A DNA stretch of 64,000 nucleotides from JACCSI01 sp963815285 (GTDB lineage: Bacteria > Acidobacteriota > Vicinamibacteria > Vicinamibacterales > UBA2999). The notes under the pieces were generated by a model. That model was not told the DNA's origin. It saw only the letters and a list, made by a program, of their open reading frames with translations, and did no database searches. Numbering within the stretch: the stretch's first letter is position 1; each line of letters opens with the position of its first letter. Positions 7,270 to 14,837 of the stretch are shown here, piece by piece. A program made the translations under genes and the position numbers. The stretch lies in assembly GCA_963815285.1 (NCBI GenBank), contig CAWFGB010000005.1:62001-126000 (forward strand). The letters run 5' to 3'.

Positions 7270-8199
7270 ATGCGATTTCGCGTCTTGTGTGTACCGGTTG
7301 TTTGTGCGCTCGCGGGGGGCACCTGGCCTTCCCCTTCGAACAACGTTGCCGTATTCGCGAATTTCGCTGTCCAGCCGGCCGCCGGCGCGTTCGCCACGGC
7401 GCCAGATCAGATGGTGACCGCGGACGGGGTGACGCTCCGCTATCGCGCGCTCAGTACCGGTAGCCCTGTCGTGCTAATTCACGGCTACACGGCGTCGCTC
7501 GAGAGCCAGACCGGGCTGGCCAACGCTCTGGCCACCACGAATCGCGTGGTGGCGCTCGACGTTCGCGGCTTTGGCAAGAGCAGCAAGTTTGCCGAGCCGG
7601 AACGCTTCGGTCAATTGATGGTGGACGATGTGGTGCGGCTAATGGACCATCTGCAGATCACCCGCGCTCACCTGGTTGGCCATTCGATGGGCGCGTTGAT
7701 CGCGGCCAATATCGCCGCTCGGTACCCCAACCGCGTCGCCTCGGCCACTCTCATCGCCGGGCCGTTTTATGCCGACAAGCCGACGTTCACCAAGGAGGCG
7801 GCGCCGTGGCTGGCCGATCTGGAGAGCGGCAAGGGACTCGTGAACTTCATGCAGTGGTTGTTTCCCAAAATGGAGCCAGCCATGGCCGCTGGTATCAGTG
7901 GGCAGGCGGTGAAGGGCAACGATCTTCCGTCGTTGATTGCGGTGATGCGAACACTCCCCGAATTGGCGATCGCCGGTCTGCCCTCAAAGACGATGCCGGT
8001 CGTGATCGCGGTCGGCACCGTTGATCCCTTGCACCCGCTCTCCGTCCAATTCGCGAAGTCATCACCCGCCGCAAAGTTGTTGGAGATTGAGGGCGCGGAT
8101 CACATCACGATAGCGGCCAACCCTGACGTGATCCAGGCGATGCGCAACGCAATTGGCGCGAAGCCAGTTGGCACGGGCCGCGCGCGCGAGGCCGCGTGA
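7270..8199 (+). CDS. exported alpha/beta-fold hydrolase
   Basis: This 309-residue alpha/beta hydrolase has the oxyanion motif HGYT at 71-74, nucleophile elbow GHSMG at 137-141 (Ser139), acid Asp252 in GTVDPLHP and His278 in GADHIT, so the triad is complete. The first 20 to 35 residues look like an export signal or a non-conserved leader, suggesting periplasmic action. The DVRGFGKSS segment is typical of the epoxide hydrolase/esterase branch. A GGAGG site precedes the ATG at 7270 by a few nucleotides. The next gene starts 16 bp downstream. The substrate is unknown. Confidence 0.85.
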   Translation: MRFRVLCVPVVCALAGGTWPSPSNNVAVFANFAVQPAAGAFATAPDQMVTADGVTLRYRALSTGSPVVLIHGYTASLESQTGLANALATTNRVVALDVRGFGKSSKFAEPERFGQLMVDDVVRLMDHLQITRAHLVGHSMGALIAANIAARYPNRVASATLIAGPFYADKPTFTKEAAPWLADLESGKGLVNFMQWLFPKMEPAMAAGISGQAVKGNDLPSLIAVMRTLPELAIAGLPSKTMPVVIAVGTVDPLHPLSVQFAKSSPAAKLLEIEGADHITIAANPDVIQAMRNAIGAKPVGTGRAREAA

Positions 8200-8215
8200 G
8201 GAGCCCGCGGCGCCG

Positions 8216-8677
8216 GTGACCGTGACTGAGCCACCCGTGGAGCCAGGCTCGAGACAAGTGTTCGGCGGCGTGACGCCGATTCTGCGCGTGAGCGACGTTC
8301 ACGCCAGCGCCGACTATTACACCCGTGTGCTCGGCTTCACGCTCAACTTCTTCGAGATCATCGCGTCGGTTTCGCGCGATCGGTGCGGCATTTTTCTGGT
8401 CCAGGGCGATCAGGGACACATTGGCGGGTGGGTCTGGATCGGCGTCAGCGATGTCGACCAGCTCCATGCAGAGTATCGGCAAAGCGGTGCGATCATCCGG
8501 CAGCCGCCCACCAACTTCTCCTGGGCGTGCGAGATGCAGGTCGCGGACCCGGATGGTAACGTGCTGCGCATCGGCTCGGATCCGAAGTCGAATCAACCGT
8601 TCGGGCCGTGGCTCGACATGGAAGGGCGGTTGTGGGAGATGAACGCTGAGGGTAACTGGACGCTTCGTAAGGGTTGA
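8216..8677 (+). CDS. VOC (glyoxalase/bleomycin-resistance fold) family protein
   Basis: From GTG 8216 the 153-residue product shows the paired beta-alpha-beta-beta-beta units of the vicinal oxygen chelate fold: VTPILRVSDVHASADYYTRVLGF at the start, GVSDVDQLHAEYRQSG in the middle, and MQVADPDGNVLRIG near the end with Asp-Pro-Asp-Gly. An earlier TTG at 8153 would overlap the hydrolase by 47 bp and add a non-conserved Ala/Arg-rich leader, so I prefer 8216. The family includes glyoxalases, dioxygenases and drug-binding proteins, so the activity is not assignable. Confidence 0.8.
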   Translation: MTVTEPPVEPGSRQVFGGVTPILRVSDVHASADYYTRVLGFTLNFFEIIASVSRDRCGIFLVQGDQGHIGGWVWIGVSDVDQLHAEYRQSGAIIRQPPTNFSWACEMQVADPDGNVLRIGSDPKSNQPFGPWLDMEGRLWEMNAEGNWTLRKG

Positions 8678-8734
8678 CGATGAAGATGGTTGCCCGCCTG
8701 GTGGACACCACTACGCTGCCAGTCGATTGAAACA

Positions 8735-9340
8735 ATGCTCCTTCGAAGCGACGTTCTCGGCAGGATCCGCGACGGCCGCGTGTCGCTTGCATTTCGCCGG
8801 TGGCGTCGCCCCTCGGTCCGGTCGGGCGGGACACTGCTGACCTCGATAGGGCGGCTCCAGATTGCCTCCGTCTCGACTGCCTCGGAGAACACCATCACCG
8901 AGGACGACGCCCGGCGGGCAGGGTATTCCACTCTCGATGACCTTCTCCACGAGTTGAATCGCCGCGCGGAGGGTGTGATTTACCGCGTCGAGTTCCACGG
9001 GATCGCACCCGATCCGCGAATTGAGCTCCGAGAATCGATTCCTGACGATGCGGAGATCAGCACGATTCTCCAGCAACTGAATCAGCTCGACGCTCGGTCC
9101 CCTGTCGGTGCTTGGACCGGGCCGGTTCTCGAGCTCGTCGCCACCAGGCCGGGAGTCCTCGCGGAGAACTTGGCCCACCAGTTAGGAATGGAGAAGCTGG
9201 CGTTCAAGTCGCGGGTGCGGAAGTTGAAGGCGCTTGGTCTCACCGTCAGTCTCGACACGGGCTATCGGCTTTCTCCCAGGGGGGAGTCGGTGCTCGAGCG
9301 CATCGTCCGAAGGTCTAACCCAGATACTCCACGTGGTTGA
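8735..9340 (+). CDS. ASCH-like domain protein with C-terminal winged-helix-like region
   Basis: Starting at ATG 8735 the 201-residue product begins LLRSDVLGRIRDGRVSLAFRRW and continues with a GGTLLTSIGRLQI strand and TEDDARRAGYSTLDDLL, which resemble the small RNA/nucleotide-binding PUA-like ASCH fold. The last 65 residues (TGPVLELVATRPGVLAENLA, then FKSRVRKLKALGLTVSLDTGYRLS) read like a winged-helix module with a recognition helix and wing. An upstream start at 8690 adds 15 residues with no support. The combination suggests a nucleic-acid-binding or sensor-regulator role. It follows the VOC gene after 57 bp. Confidence 0.6.
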   Translation: MLLRSDVLGRIRDGRVSLAFRRWRRPSVRSGGTLLTSIGRLQIASVSTASENTITEDDARRAGYSTLDDLLHELNRRAEGVIYRVEFHGIAPDPRIELRESIPDDAEISTILQQLNQLDARSPVGAWTGPVLELVATRPGVLAENLAHQLGMEKLAFKSRVRKLKALGLTVSLDTGYRLSPRGESVLERIVRRSNPDTPRG

Positions 9341-9371
9341 GGAGACCCATTTATCAGGGCTATCGAACATC

Positions 9372-9659
9372 ATGGATGACGATCTCGTAACGTTGAGCCG
9401 TGAGGAACTGATTCGCGAGGTCAAGCGGTTGCGTGCCGGCATTCGCGCACACCGCGATAGCAGCGGTCAGGATCTCTGCTGGCATCATCCACAACTGTGG
9501 GGTCTGCTGCCTGAGCCCGTCATGCCGGATGTGGCAGTTCCACCGTGGCCCAAGTTCTTGCGCGGGTGCGTGCGCTATCGCGAAGCACTGGAACGCGAAC
9601 TTCCGCACGCGCCTGTGGCAGACGTCGAACCTGATGAGTCTCATAACCGCGTCGGTTAA
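9372..9659 (+). CDS. conserved small protein of unknown function
   Basis: The 95-residue product begins MDDDLVTLSREELIREVKRLR, an amphipathic helix, then a Trp/His-rich stretch (CWHHPQLWGLLPE) and FLRGCVRYREALERELPHA. I recognise this as a recurrent bacterial hypothetical with an N-terminal helix and a His/Trp-rich core, but know no function. There is no signal peptide or membrane segment. The ATG at 9372 is chosen because the conserved reading begins there; the open frame upstream overlaps the preceding gene in another frame. Confidence 0.6.
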   Translation: MDDDLVTLSREELIREVKRLRAGIRAHRDSSGQDLCWHHPQLWGLLPEPVMPDVAVPPWPKFLRGCVRYREALERELPHAPVADVEPDESHNRVG

Positions 9660-9691
9660 CGACGTGTTGGGACCGGACGGTGTGAGACGAC

Positions 9692-10015
9692 ATGGCGACG
9701 ATCGGCGAATCGGCGAGACGTGAGATGTTTTCAGACTTGAAAGCCCGCTGGCCATGGCGGCCGATTCCGAATTGTCCTGGTCGATTTACGTTCTCGGCAG
9801 GCCTTACGAAGATGCCGCCTGCCGAACTCGTCGCGCGCGACGTTCACGTCACCGAGCACGTTGTCGGAACAGCGAAGGATCCAGTCGTGGTGGCGCGGTT
9901 CGTCGACGGTGGGCTGATCTCTTACCGAAAGCATGACGGAACGTACCTGCACACGCTCAATTCACGCGAAGGATTCGAACGAAAACTGCAGCAGCTTGGT
10001 ATCGATTTGAGTTGA
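9692..10015 (+). CDS. hypothetical protein
   Basis: The 107-residue product is soluble and mixed in composition. The second half (ELVARDVHVTEHVVG, VVVARFVDGGLISYRKHDGTYLHTLNSREGF) predicts several beta strands ending in a helix. I do not recognise the family. It begins at ATG 9692, 32 bp after the preceding small gene, and the next gene starts 55 bp later, so it sits in the same rightward run. The first 35 residues look less ordered, and ATG 9725 is an alternative start. Confidence 0.5.
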   Translation: MATIGESARREMFSDLKARWPWRPIPNCPGRFTFSAGLTKMPPAELVARDVHVTEHVVGTAKDPVVVARFVDGGLISYRKHDGTYLHTLNSREGFERKLQQLGIDLS

Positions 10016-10070
10016 CCACCTCGACGCGAACGGGTTTGCCTCGAACACCGGCTGATGAGATCCTCGACAG

Positions 10071-10655
10071 ATGCCTGACAAAGCAGTCTACTTGCTCGTG
10101 GTGGAGGGTTTCGCCGACTGGGAGCCGGCGCACGCCGTTGCGGAATTGCGGCGACAAGGCCAGTATCGGGTGGAGTCGGTTGGCCTCGCTTCGGCTCCCG
10201 TGGAGTCGATGGGCGGCCTGCGCGTGCTGCCGTCGGTCGTCGTCAACGACGTCGACCCTGCGGACGTCGCGGCGTTCATTCTCCCCGGCGGGGACCGATG
10301 GGAGAAGACGCCGGTCGAACCGGAGATCGAACAGTTGCTGAGCCGTCTGGACGCGCTCGACGTGCCAATAGCCGCGATCTGCGGTGCGACGGTGGCGATT
10401 ACCCGCATGGGCTTGCTGCGGGGACGGCGCCACACGAGCAACGGTCTCGAGTATCTTCGGGCACACGCTCCTGGCTACGCCGAGGCGGCAAACTACGTGG
10501 ACCTGCCGGCCGTGCGGGATCGTGGGCTGATTACCGCCAGCGGCCTCGGCGACGTCGAGTTTGCGCGCGAGCTCTTCGAGGAGCTGAACGTGCTCAGCGT
10601 GGGGGACCGGGCGGCCTGGGCCGCGATCTTTCGAACCGCACGGCTGCCGACATGA
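10071..10655 (+). CDS. DJ-1/PfpI family protein (YoaZ-like)
   Basis: This 194-residue protein has the DJ-1/PfpI fold: an N-terminal strand VYLLVVEGFADWEPAHAVAEL with the acidic residue near the catalytic pocket, FILPGGDRWEK, and the nucleophile elbow AAICGATVAI with Cys104. A TSNGLEYL segment and ITASGLGDVEFARELF follow. Members act as glyoxalases/deglycases, amidases or redox chaperones; type-1 glutamine amidotransferase-like YoaZ proteins are nearest by layout. The stop overlaps the following acetyltransferase start by 4 bp (ATGA), so the two are coupled. Confidence 0.85.
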   Translation: MPDKAVYLLVVEGFADWEPAHAVAELRRQGQYRVESVGLASAPVESMGGLRVLPSVVVNDVDPADVAAFILPGGDRWEKTPVEPEIEQLLSRLDALDVPIAAICGATVAITRMGLLRGRRHTSNGLEYLRAHAPGYAEAANYVDLPAVRDRGLITASGLGDVEFARELFEELNVLSVGDRAAWAAIFRTARLPT

Positions 10656-11197
10656 GCGACCGTCCCGGCCTACTCGTTCGGCGGGAACAGCCTGGCGACG
10701 AGGCTGCCATCCGGTGGGTGAACGATCAAGCGTTCGGGCAGGCCGACGAGTCGCGCATCGTCGACGCGATCCGAACCGCTGGAGGGTTCCTGATCTCCCT
10801 CGTGGCGGTTGAGGGCTCTACTACCGTCGGCCACATCTTGTTTTCTCCCGTCTCCATCGCGACCCAGGGGCGCCAGCTTCGCGCCTTGGGTCTTGGCCCG
10901 GTCGCGGTCGCGCCTGACGTCCAGCGACAAGGCATCGGCTCGCGTCTCGTGGAGAGCGGGCTGGAGGAGTGCCGGCGCCTGGGTTATCAGGCGGTCGTTG
11001 TCGTCGGCCATCCGGAGTTCTATCCTCGGTTTGGGTTCCGACCAGGCCGCCTGTATGGTCTACGCTCCGAGTTCGACGTTCCGGAGGACGTGTTCATGGT
11101 GTTGGAGCTGACGCCCGGAGCGCTGGTTGGGTTAGCAGGGCTCGTCCGGTACCTTCCGGAGTTTGGCGGTGGGAAGGCGAGCGCAGGTCCTAACTGA
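10652..11197 (+). CDS. GNAT family N-acetyltransferase (YhbS-like)
   Basis: From ATG 10652 the 181-residue product reads as a YhbS-type GNAT: an N-terminal RREQPGDEAAIRWVNDQAFG, GHILFSPVSI, LGLGPVAVAPDVQRQGIGSRLV with the acetyl-CoA pyrophosphate loop QRQGIG, then VVVVGHPEFYPRFGFRPG and FMVLELTPGAL. A longer open frame from 10298 exists but lies over the DJ-1 gene and is not conserved. It should transfer an acetyl group from acetyl-CoA to an unknown amine. The ATGA overlap ties it to the DJ-1/PfpI gene. Confidence 0.85.
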   Translation: MSDRPGLLVRREQPGDEAAIRWVNDQAFGQADESRIVDAIRTAGGFLISLVAVEGSTTVGHILFSPVSIATQGRQLRALGLGPVAVAPDVQRQGIGSRLVESGLEECRRLGYQAVVVVGHPEFYPRFGFRPGRLYGLRSEFDVPEDVFMVLELTPGALVGLAGLVRYLPEFGGGKASAGPN

Positions 11198-11221
11198 GGG
11201 CGGCAGTGGCTGGCGGCGTAG

Positions 11222-11590
11222 GTGACTGATCGAAAAGAACGCAGCTCGAGGGCATTCCAAGTGTGGCAGACCGATACGCTCTGGTTCGACGTTGCGGTCG
11301 TCATGACGATCTTCGCCATCGGCAGCATCCTGTTCGGCCGCTTCGAGGAGCACAAACCCCGAGGCCGCCGGCTGCTAAAGACGGCAATCGTTCTCGTCGT
11401 CACCCTGGCCCTGTCCGCCACGATCGGCCGCGTGTGGGCCTATAGTCTTCTCGGCCTCCCGCTGCTCGCTGCCGCCTGGGTCCATCTGCACTGGCTCCCC
11501 AAGCACGGTATCAACGGCTGGACGGGGGAGCCGCGCGACAAATACCTCGAACTTGTTCGCGCCCGTCGTCGCCGCGGGGTCGTGAGATGA
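11222..11590 (+). CDS. small three-helix membrane protein
   Basis: The 122-residue product starts with GTG at 11222. It has hydrophobic segments at roughly residues 20-38, 52-70 and 74-86, and an Arg-rich C-terminus. I recognise no family. The stop codon overlaps an ATG of the broken deaminase fragment that follows. The coding assignment rests on the clear membrane pattern and the consistent spacing with neighbours. Confidence 0.5.
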   Translation: MTDRKERSSRAFQVWQTDTLWFDVAVVMTIFAIGSILFGRFEEHKPRGRRLLKTAIVLVVTLALSATIGRVWAYSLLGLPLLAAAWVHLHWLPKHGINGWTGEPRDKYLELVRARRRRGVVR

Positions 11591-11769
11591 AATCCAATGG
11601 CCCAGGCACGTTCAGGAGGACTTGGGCAAGACAGGCAATCGATCTGGCCCGCCAGGCGAGGATCTTGGGCAACCACCCATTTGGGGCGCTTCTGGTGGCC
11701 GACGGCACGCTGGTCGGTCACCTTAGCGGTAGCCCTTGCCCGGAGATCGCCCGAAGGGGAGGACCCTAA
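11587..11769 (+). pseudogene. truncated nucleoside/cytosine deaminase-like fragment
   Basis: The first 40 or so codons read as the N-terminus of a CDA-fold nucleoside deaminase (ARQAIDLARQARILGNHPFGALLVADGTLV). The frame then runs into unrelated sequence and stops after 60 codons, before the zinc-binding HAE and PCxxC motifs. No continuation of the family was found in the other frames up to 11870. It overlaps the preceding stop by 4 bp. It is best read as the remnant of a deleted gene; it cannot be a working deaminase. Confidence 0.6.
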
Positions 11770-11870
11770 TAATTTCTGGAACTGCTGCTCAGGAGGGGCG
11801 TAGTATCCAGCAGACGTAGTATTCGCGAAATTCAGCGCCCTGGAAGTTTCCCTTTGATGGAGGCCGATAT

Positions 11871-12530
11871 ATGCGACGTATTGTTCTGGCGGTTCCCGTA
11901 GCGGCGGTCGCGCTTCTCGCGTGGTTCGCGCTCGACGCCACCGCGCAAACAACGAAGACCACTCGTGGCACTGTCACCGCCCTCACCGGCGACATGGTCA
12001 CGGTCAAGACCGACAGCGGGGAAATGAAGTTCGCAGTCGATGCGAAAACCACCGTCACTGTCGAGGGCGGTTCCACGGCGTCGCGGAAGGCCGACGCCAG
12101 CGGCAAGTCAGGACCGAAGCTCTCGGAACTGGTTCAGGTGGGAAACCCCGTCGAGGTGACTTATATGGAGTCAGGTGGCACCATGCGGGCAACCGGCATT
12201 CGCCGCGTCGCCACTGCGGGCGGACCTGCTCCGACCGGCCCGGCCGCCCCACGCTCAGAGACGGTGGACGGGACCGTCGATTCGGTCTCTGGCAATACCG
12301 TGACGGTATCGGGCACCACGGGGGACGCCAAGTTCAAGCAGTCGGTCACGGTCGACAATACAACGAAAATCATCGCCGAAGGCGCCGGCACTGCCGCGTC
12401 CAAGGCCGGGGGCAAACTGGTGCTCAGCGAGCATATCGGGCCGGGCGACCGCGTCACCATCACCTATCATCCCCAAGGCACCGCGCTCCACGCGACCGAG
12501 ATTCGCGTGCGACAACGAGCGAAAAAGTAA
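11871..12530 (+). CDS. exported protein with two DUF5666-like repeats
   Basis: The 219-residue product has a signal peptide (MRRIVLAVPVAAVALLAW, cleavage near DATAQ). Two homologous beta-rich modules follow, one at about 30-110 (TRGTVTALTGDMVTVKTDSG to GNPVEVTYMESGGTMRATGI) and one at about 131-213 (VDGTVDSVSGNTVTVSGTTG to GDRVTITYHPQGTALHATEI). They are separated by a Pro/Ala-rich linker. Such modules form small OB-like barrels in secreted proteins of unknown role. It is likely periplasmic. It stands alone with about 100 bp of non-coding sequence upstream and about 200 bp downstream. Confidence 0.7.
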   Translation: MRRIVLAVPVAAVALLAWFALDATAQTTKTTRGTVTALTGDMVTVKTDSGEMKFAVDAKTTVTVEGGSTASRKADASGKSGPKLSELVQVGNPVEVTYMESGGTMRATGIRRVATAGGPAPTGPAAPRSETVDGTVDSVSGNTVTVSGTTGDAKFKQSVTVDNTTKIIAEGAGTAASKAGGKLVLSEHIGPGDRVTITYHPQGTALHATEIRVRQRAKK

Positions 12531-12727
12531 CGACCGGACGTGCCAGCGACGTGGTGCTGGCGTTTACCCTGAGCGAGCCTGCGGCGGCCGGTCCCCAACC
12601 GACCGCTGCAGGCGTCGACCGAGACTTCTCGCCGACGCCACAGGTGCCGCCGCCGCGCCGCGACGCGTTTCCCGCAGAGAACCGGTGATATCCTTGCCCT
12701 CTTGCCCCCCTTGCACACGGAGACACC

Positions 12728-13231
12728 ATGGTTCTAACCAAGTCCGAACTCATTGCGTCGTTTCAGAACGAAGTCCGGATTCTGCTGCATCTCGCGAGCA
12801 AGGTTGACCGCTCGCAGCTTGACTACCGCCCGACGGCGAAACAGCGCAGCACCATCGAGCTGTTGCGGTACCTGACCGTGATGGGCCCAGCGCTGGTGCA
12901 GGCCGCCAAGACGGGACAGTTTGACGTTCCAGCCTGGACGGCGGGCGAGAAGGCCGCGGCGGCGCGCGACTTCGACCAGACCGTCGCGGCAATAGCGTCC
13001 CAGTCCAACCTCTATACGGAGTTGCTGGCCGACATGTCGGACGCCCACTTCCGAGACGAGATCGAGATGTTCGGGGCGAAATGGACGCGCGGGTCCTTCA
13101 TTGTCAACCACGCGCTCTGCGCCTGCGCGGCCTACCGCACACAGCTCTTCCTCTACCTCAAGGCCTGCGGCCGAGAGGAATTGACCACGATGAATCTCTG
13201 GGCTGGCATGGATGCTCCGGTGACGGTCTGA
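12728..13231 (+). CDS. DinB-fold (DUF1993-like) protein
   Basis: This 167-residue, all-helical protein has a four-helix layout with LASKVDRSQLDYRPTAKQRSTIELLRYLT, as in DinB/YfiT-type folds whose members hold a metal or act as thiol transferases. The usual three-His metal site is not obvious apart from NHALCACAAYRTQLFLYLK, so metal binding is uncertain. ATG 12728 is preceded by a GGAG-containing leader. It is the first of four DinB-type genes in the window. Confidence 0.65.
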   Translation: MVLTKSELIASFQNEVRILLHLASKVDRSQLDYRPTAKQRSTIELLRYLTVMGPALVQAAKTGQFDVPAWTAGEKAAAARDFDQTVAAIASQSNLYTELLADMSDAHFRDEIEMFGAKWTRGSFIVNHALCACAAYRTQLFLYLKACGREELTTMNLWAGMDAPVTV

Positions 13232-13258
13232 CAGGGAAACGACTTCATCGCCTCGGAG

Positions 13259-13873
13259 TTGGAATCGAGCCTGCATCACCAGTTCGGCGACATCGACATT
13301 TATCTGTTCGATCAGCTGCTGCGCGGACGTATCGCGCCGGGGATGCGTGTGCTCGATGCGGGGTGTGGCTCGGGCCGCAACCTGATTTACCTTCTGCGCT
13401 GCGGCTACGAGGTGTTTGGAATCGATGCCAATCCGGCGGCGATTGAATCCGTCCGCCGACTCGCCGCGACCCTAGCGCCGCAACTTCCATCCAGCAATTT
13501 CCGAGAGGAGACCATCGAGCAGATAACGTTTCCTGAAGCATGCGCGGACGTTGTGATCAGCAGTGCTGTCCTGCACTTTGCCGGGGATGACGCGCAGTTT
13601 GCGGCCATGCTGCGAGGCAGTTGGCGGGTGCTGAAGCCAGGCGGCCTGTTCTTCTGTCGCCTGGCCTCGTCCATCGGCATGGAGCACGAAGTGGTTCCCA
13701 TCGCGGGCCGCCGTCACCGCCTGCCGGACGGCAGCGAACGCTATCTGGTGGACGCGCCGTTGCTCACCAACCTCACCGGTCAACTCGGCGGAGAGCTGCT
13801 GGATCCGCTGAAGACCACGATCGTGCAGAACCAGCGCTGCATGACCACCTGGGTCGTCCGCAAAAGCGCCTGA
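13259..13873 (+). CDS. class I SAM-dependent methyltransferase
   Basis: The 204-residue protein has motif I VLDAGCGSGRN (about 31-41), the acidic strand-2 end FGIDANPAA, motif post-II VISSAVLHFA and LKPGGLFF, all typical of class I methyltransferases. An in-frame stop at 13229 leaves TTG 13259 as the only conventional start. C-terminal features (VPIAGRRHRLPDGSERYLV) resemble TehB/tellurite-resistance-like methyltransferases, but the substrate is unknown. It is 27 bp downstream of the DinB-fold gene and probably co-transcribed. Confidence 0.8.
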   Translation: MESSLHHQFGDIDIYLFDQLLRGRIAPGMRVLDAGCGSGRNLIYLLRCGYEVFGIDANPAAIESVRRLAATLAPQLPSSNFREETIEQITFPEACADVVISSAVLHFAGDDAQFAAMLRGSWRVLKPGGLFFCRLASSIGMEHEVVPIAGRRHRLPDGSERYLVDAPLLTNLTGQLGGELLDPLKTTIVQNQRCMTTWVVRKSA

Positions 13874-14045
13874 CGTCCAGCCGGTCACGCGCAGTGTGGG
13901 CGGGCGCAAGGAGGCGCGCCTCAGTCCGGCGCCGGCGACGAAGTACGGACTCACGCCGGGACCGTGCCGCCAACAGGCATGTTGATCACAACATTTCCCA
14001 TGAACGCGCTGATGTTCGAATCGTGCCCATTCATCAGAAATGAAG

Positions 14046-14092
14046 AATCTGCGTAATCTGCGTAATCTGCGGATGAATCCATCTGCGTAATC
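14046..14092 (+). repeat. tandem AATCTGCGT repeat, left copy
   Basis: Three adjacent 9-bp units (AATCTGCGT, AATCTGCGT, AATCTGCGG at 14046-14072) are followed by a fourth unit at about 14080-14090. They occupy the 265-bp gap between the methyltransferase and the PadR gene. The same motif recurs in reverse orientation at 17488-17533, after the last gene of the ABC cassette. I see no gene in the rest of this gap. Confidence 0.75.
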
Positions 14093-14101
14093 ACTTCGCA
14101 G

Positions 14102-14129
14102 TTGACTTCAGTCTTACAATCTGTAAGAT
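14102..14129 (+). promoter_or_regulatory. promoter with embedded inverted-repeat operator for padR
   Basis: A -35-like TTGACT (14102-14107) is separated by 16 bp from a -10-like TAAGAT (14124-14129). An exact 7-bp inverted repeat, TCTTACA-ATC-TGTAAGA (14112-14128), lies between and over the -10. The expected start of transcription (about 14136) is only a few bases before the ATG at 14139, so the message would be nearly leaderless. PadR repressors usually control their own operon through such dyads. Confidence 0.55.
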
Positions 14130-14138
14130 TCAAGCGCC

Positions 14139-14450
14139 ATGACCGACCCGCGACTCCCGTCGATGTCGTTGACCGAATCCCTCGTCATGGATCTGCTTCG
14201 TGGCAGCGAGCGCTATGGCCTCGAGCTGGTGGATGCCTCCCGGGGCTCGCTCAAGCGCGGATCTGTTTACGTCATTCTCGCCCGCATGGAAGAGAAGGGC
14301 TTCATCGAATCACGCCAGGAAGAACGTGGCCCTGGCTCCAGCGGCCTGCCTCGACGGCTGTATCGCGCGACGAGCTACGGTCACAAGGTACACGCTGCGT
14401 TTACGCTGCTGCGTGACGCGCTTGCGCTCAAACCGGCGGTGGCGCGATGA
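14139..14450 (+). CDS. PadR family transcriptional regulator
   Basis: The 103-residue protein is a compact PadR winged helix: SLTESLVMDLLRGSERYGLELVD, the SVYVILARMEEKGFIESRQEE recognition-helix and wing region, and RLYRATSYGHKVHAAF. Short PadR proteins repress linked transporter genes and respond to small molecules. An operator-like inverted repeat sits over its promoter. It overlaps the following membrane protein gene by 4 bp and heads an operon with an ABC ATPase and permease, so it is their likely repressor. Confidence 0.88.
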   Translation: MTDPRLPSMSLTESLVMDLLRGSERYGLELVDASRGSLKRGSVYVILARMEEKGFIESRQEERGPGSSGLPRRLYRATSYGHKVHAAFTLLRDALALKPAVAR

Positions 14451-14833
14451 GCTTCGACGATCGCATCACGAGGTTTGCCGGGCGCTTTCTCACCGATCGA
14501 ACGTTCCGTCTGGTAGTGGCTCCTGCTGTGGCGGACCTGCAGTTTGAAGACAGCGCGCACCTGTGGCGGCGTACGGCCAACCGTCTGGCGGTGCTCAGGG
14601 CGGTTGCGGGCGGCATGCGCGATGACCTCGCGCGCGTGTCGAGCGGGATGTTTCTGCTCACGCTACTACCGGCCTGCTACTACATCTTCCTCCTCGTGTT
14701 TTGCTTCGATGTGTTCTCGATCACGATCGCGACGGATTTCATCATTGCGGCGCTGCTCATCCTCGTGCTGTCGTTTGCTCCCGTGATGGTCTGTTTCTGG
14801 CCCGAGCGGCAGCCCGTGCGACCCGTCGACTGA
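14447..14833 (+). CDS. membrane protein of the PadR-ABC cassette
   Basis: The 128-residue product has a soluble N-terminal half with FEDSAHLWRRTANRLAVLRAVAGGM and two hydrophobic segments (about 69-89 and 95-115). It overlaps padR by 4 bp and is followed 4 bp later by the ABC ATPase. I do not know the family; proteins in this position may modulate the transporter or the regulator. The coding call rests on translational coupling and membrane topology. Confidence 0.65.
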   Translation: MSFDDRITRFAGRFLTDRTFRLVVAPAVADLQFEDSAHLWRRTANRLAVLRAVAGGMRDDLARVSSGMFLLTLLPACYYIFLLVFCFDVFSITIATDFIIAALLILVLSFAPVMVCFWPERQPVRPVD

Positions 14834-14837
14834 GGAG

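Noticed and set aside
14447..14833. Second regulator in the PadR cassette
   Set aside because: The product has two membrane segments and no DNA-binding pattern, so it was listed as a membrane protein of unknown role.
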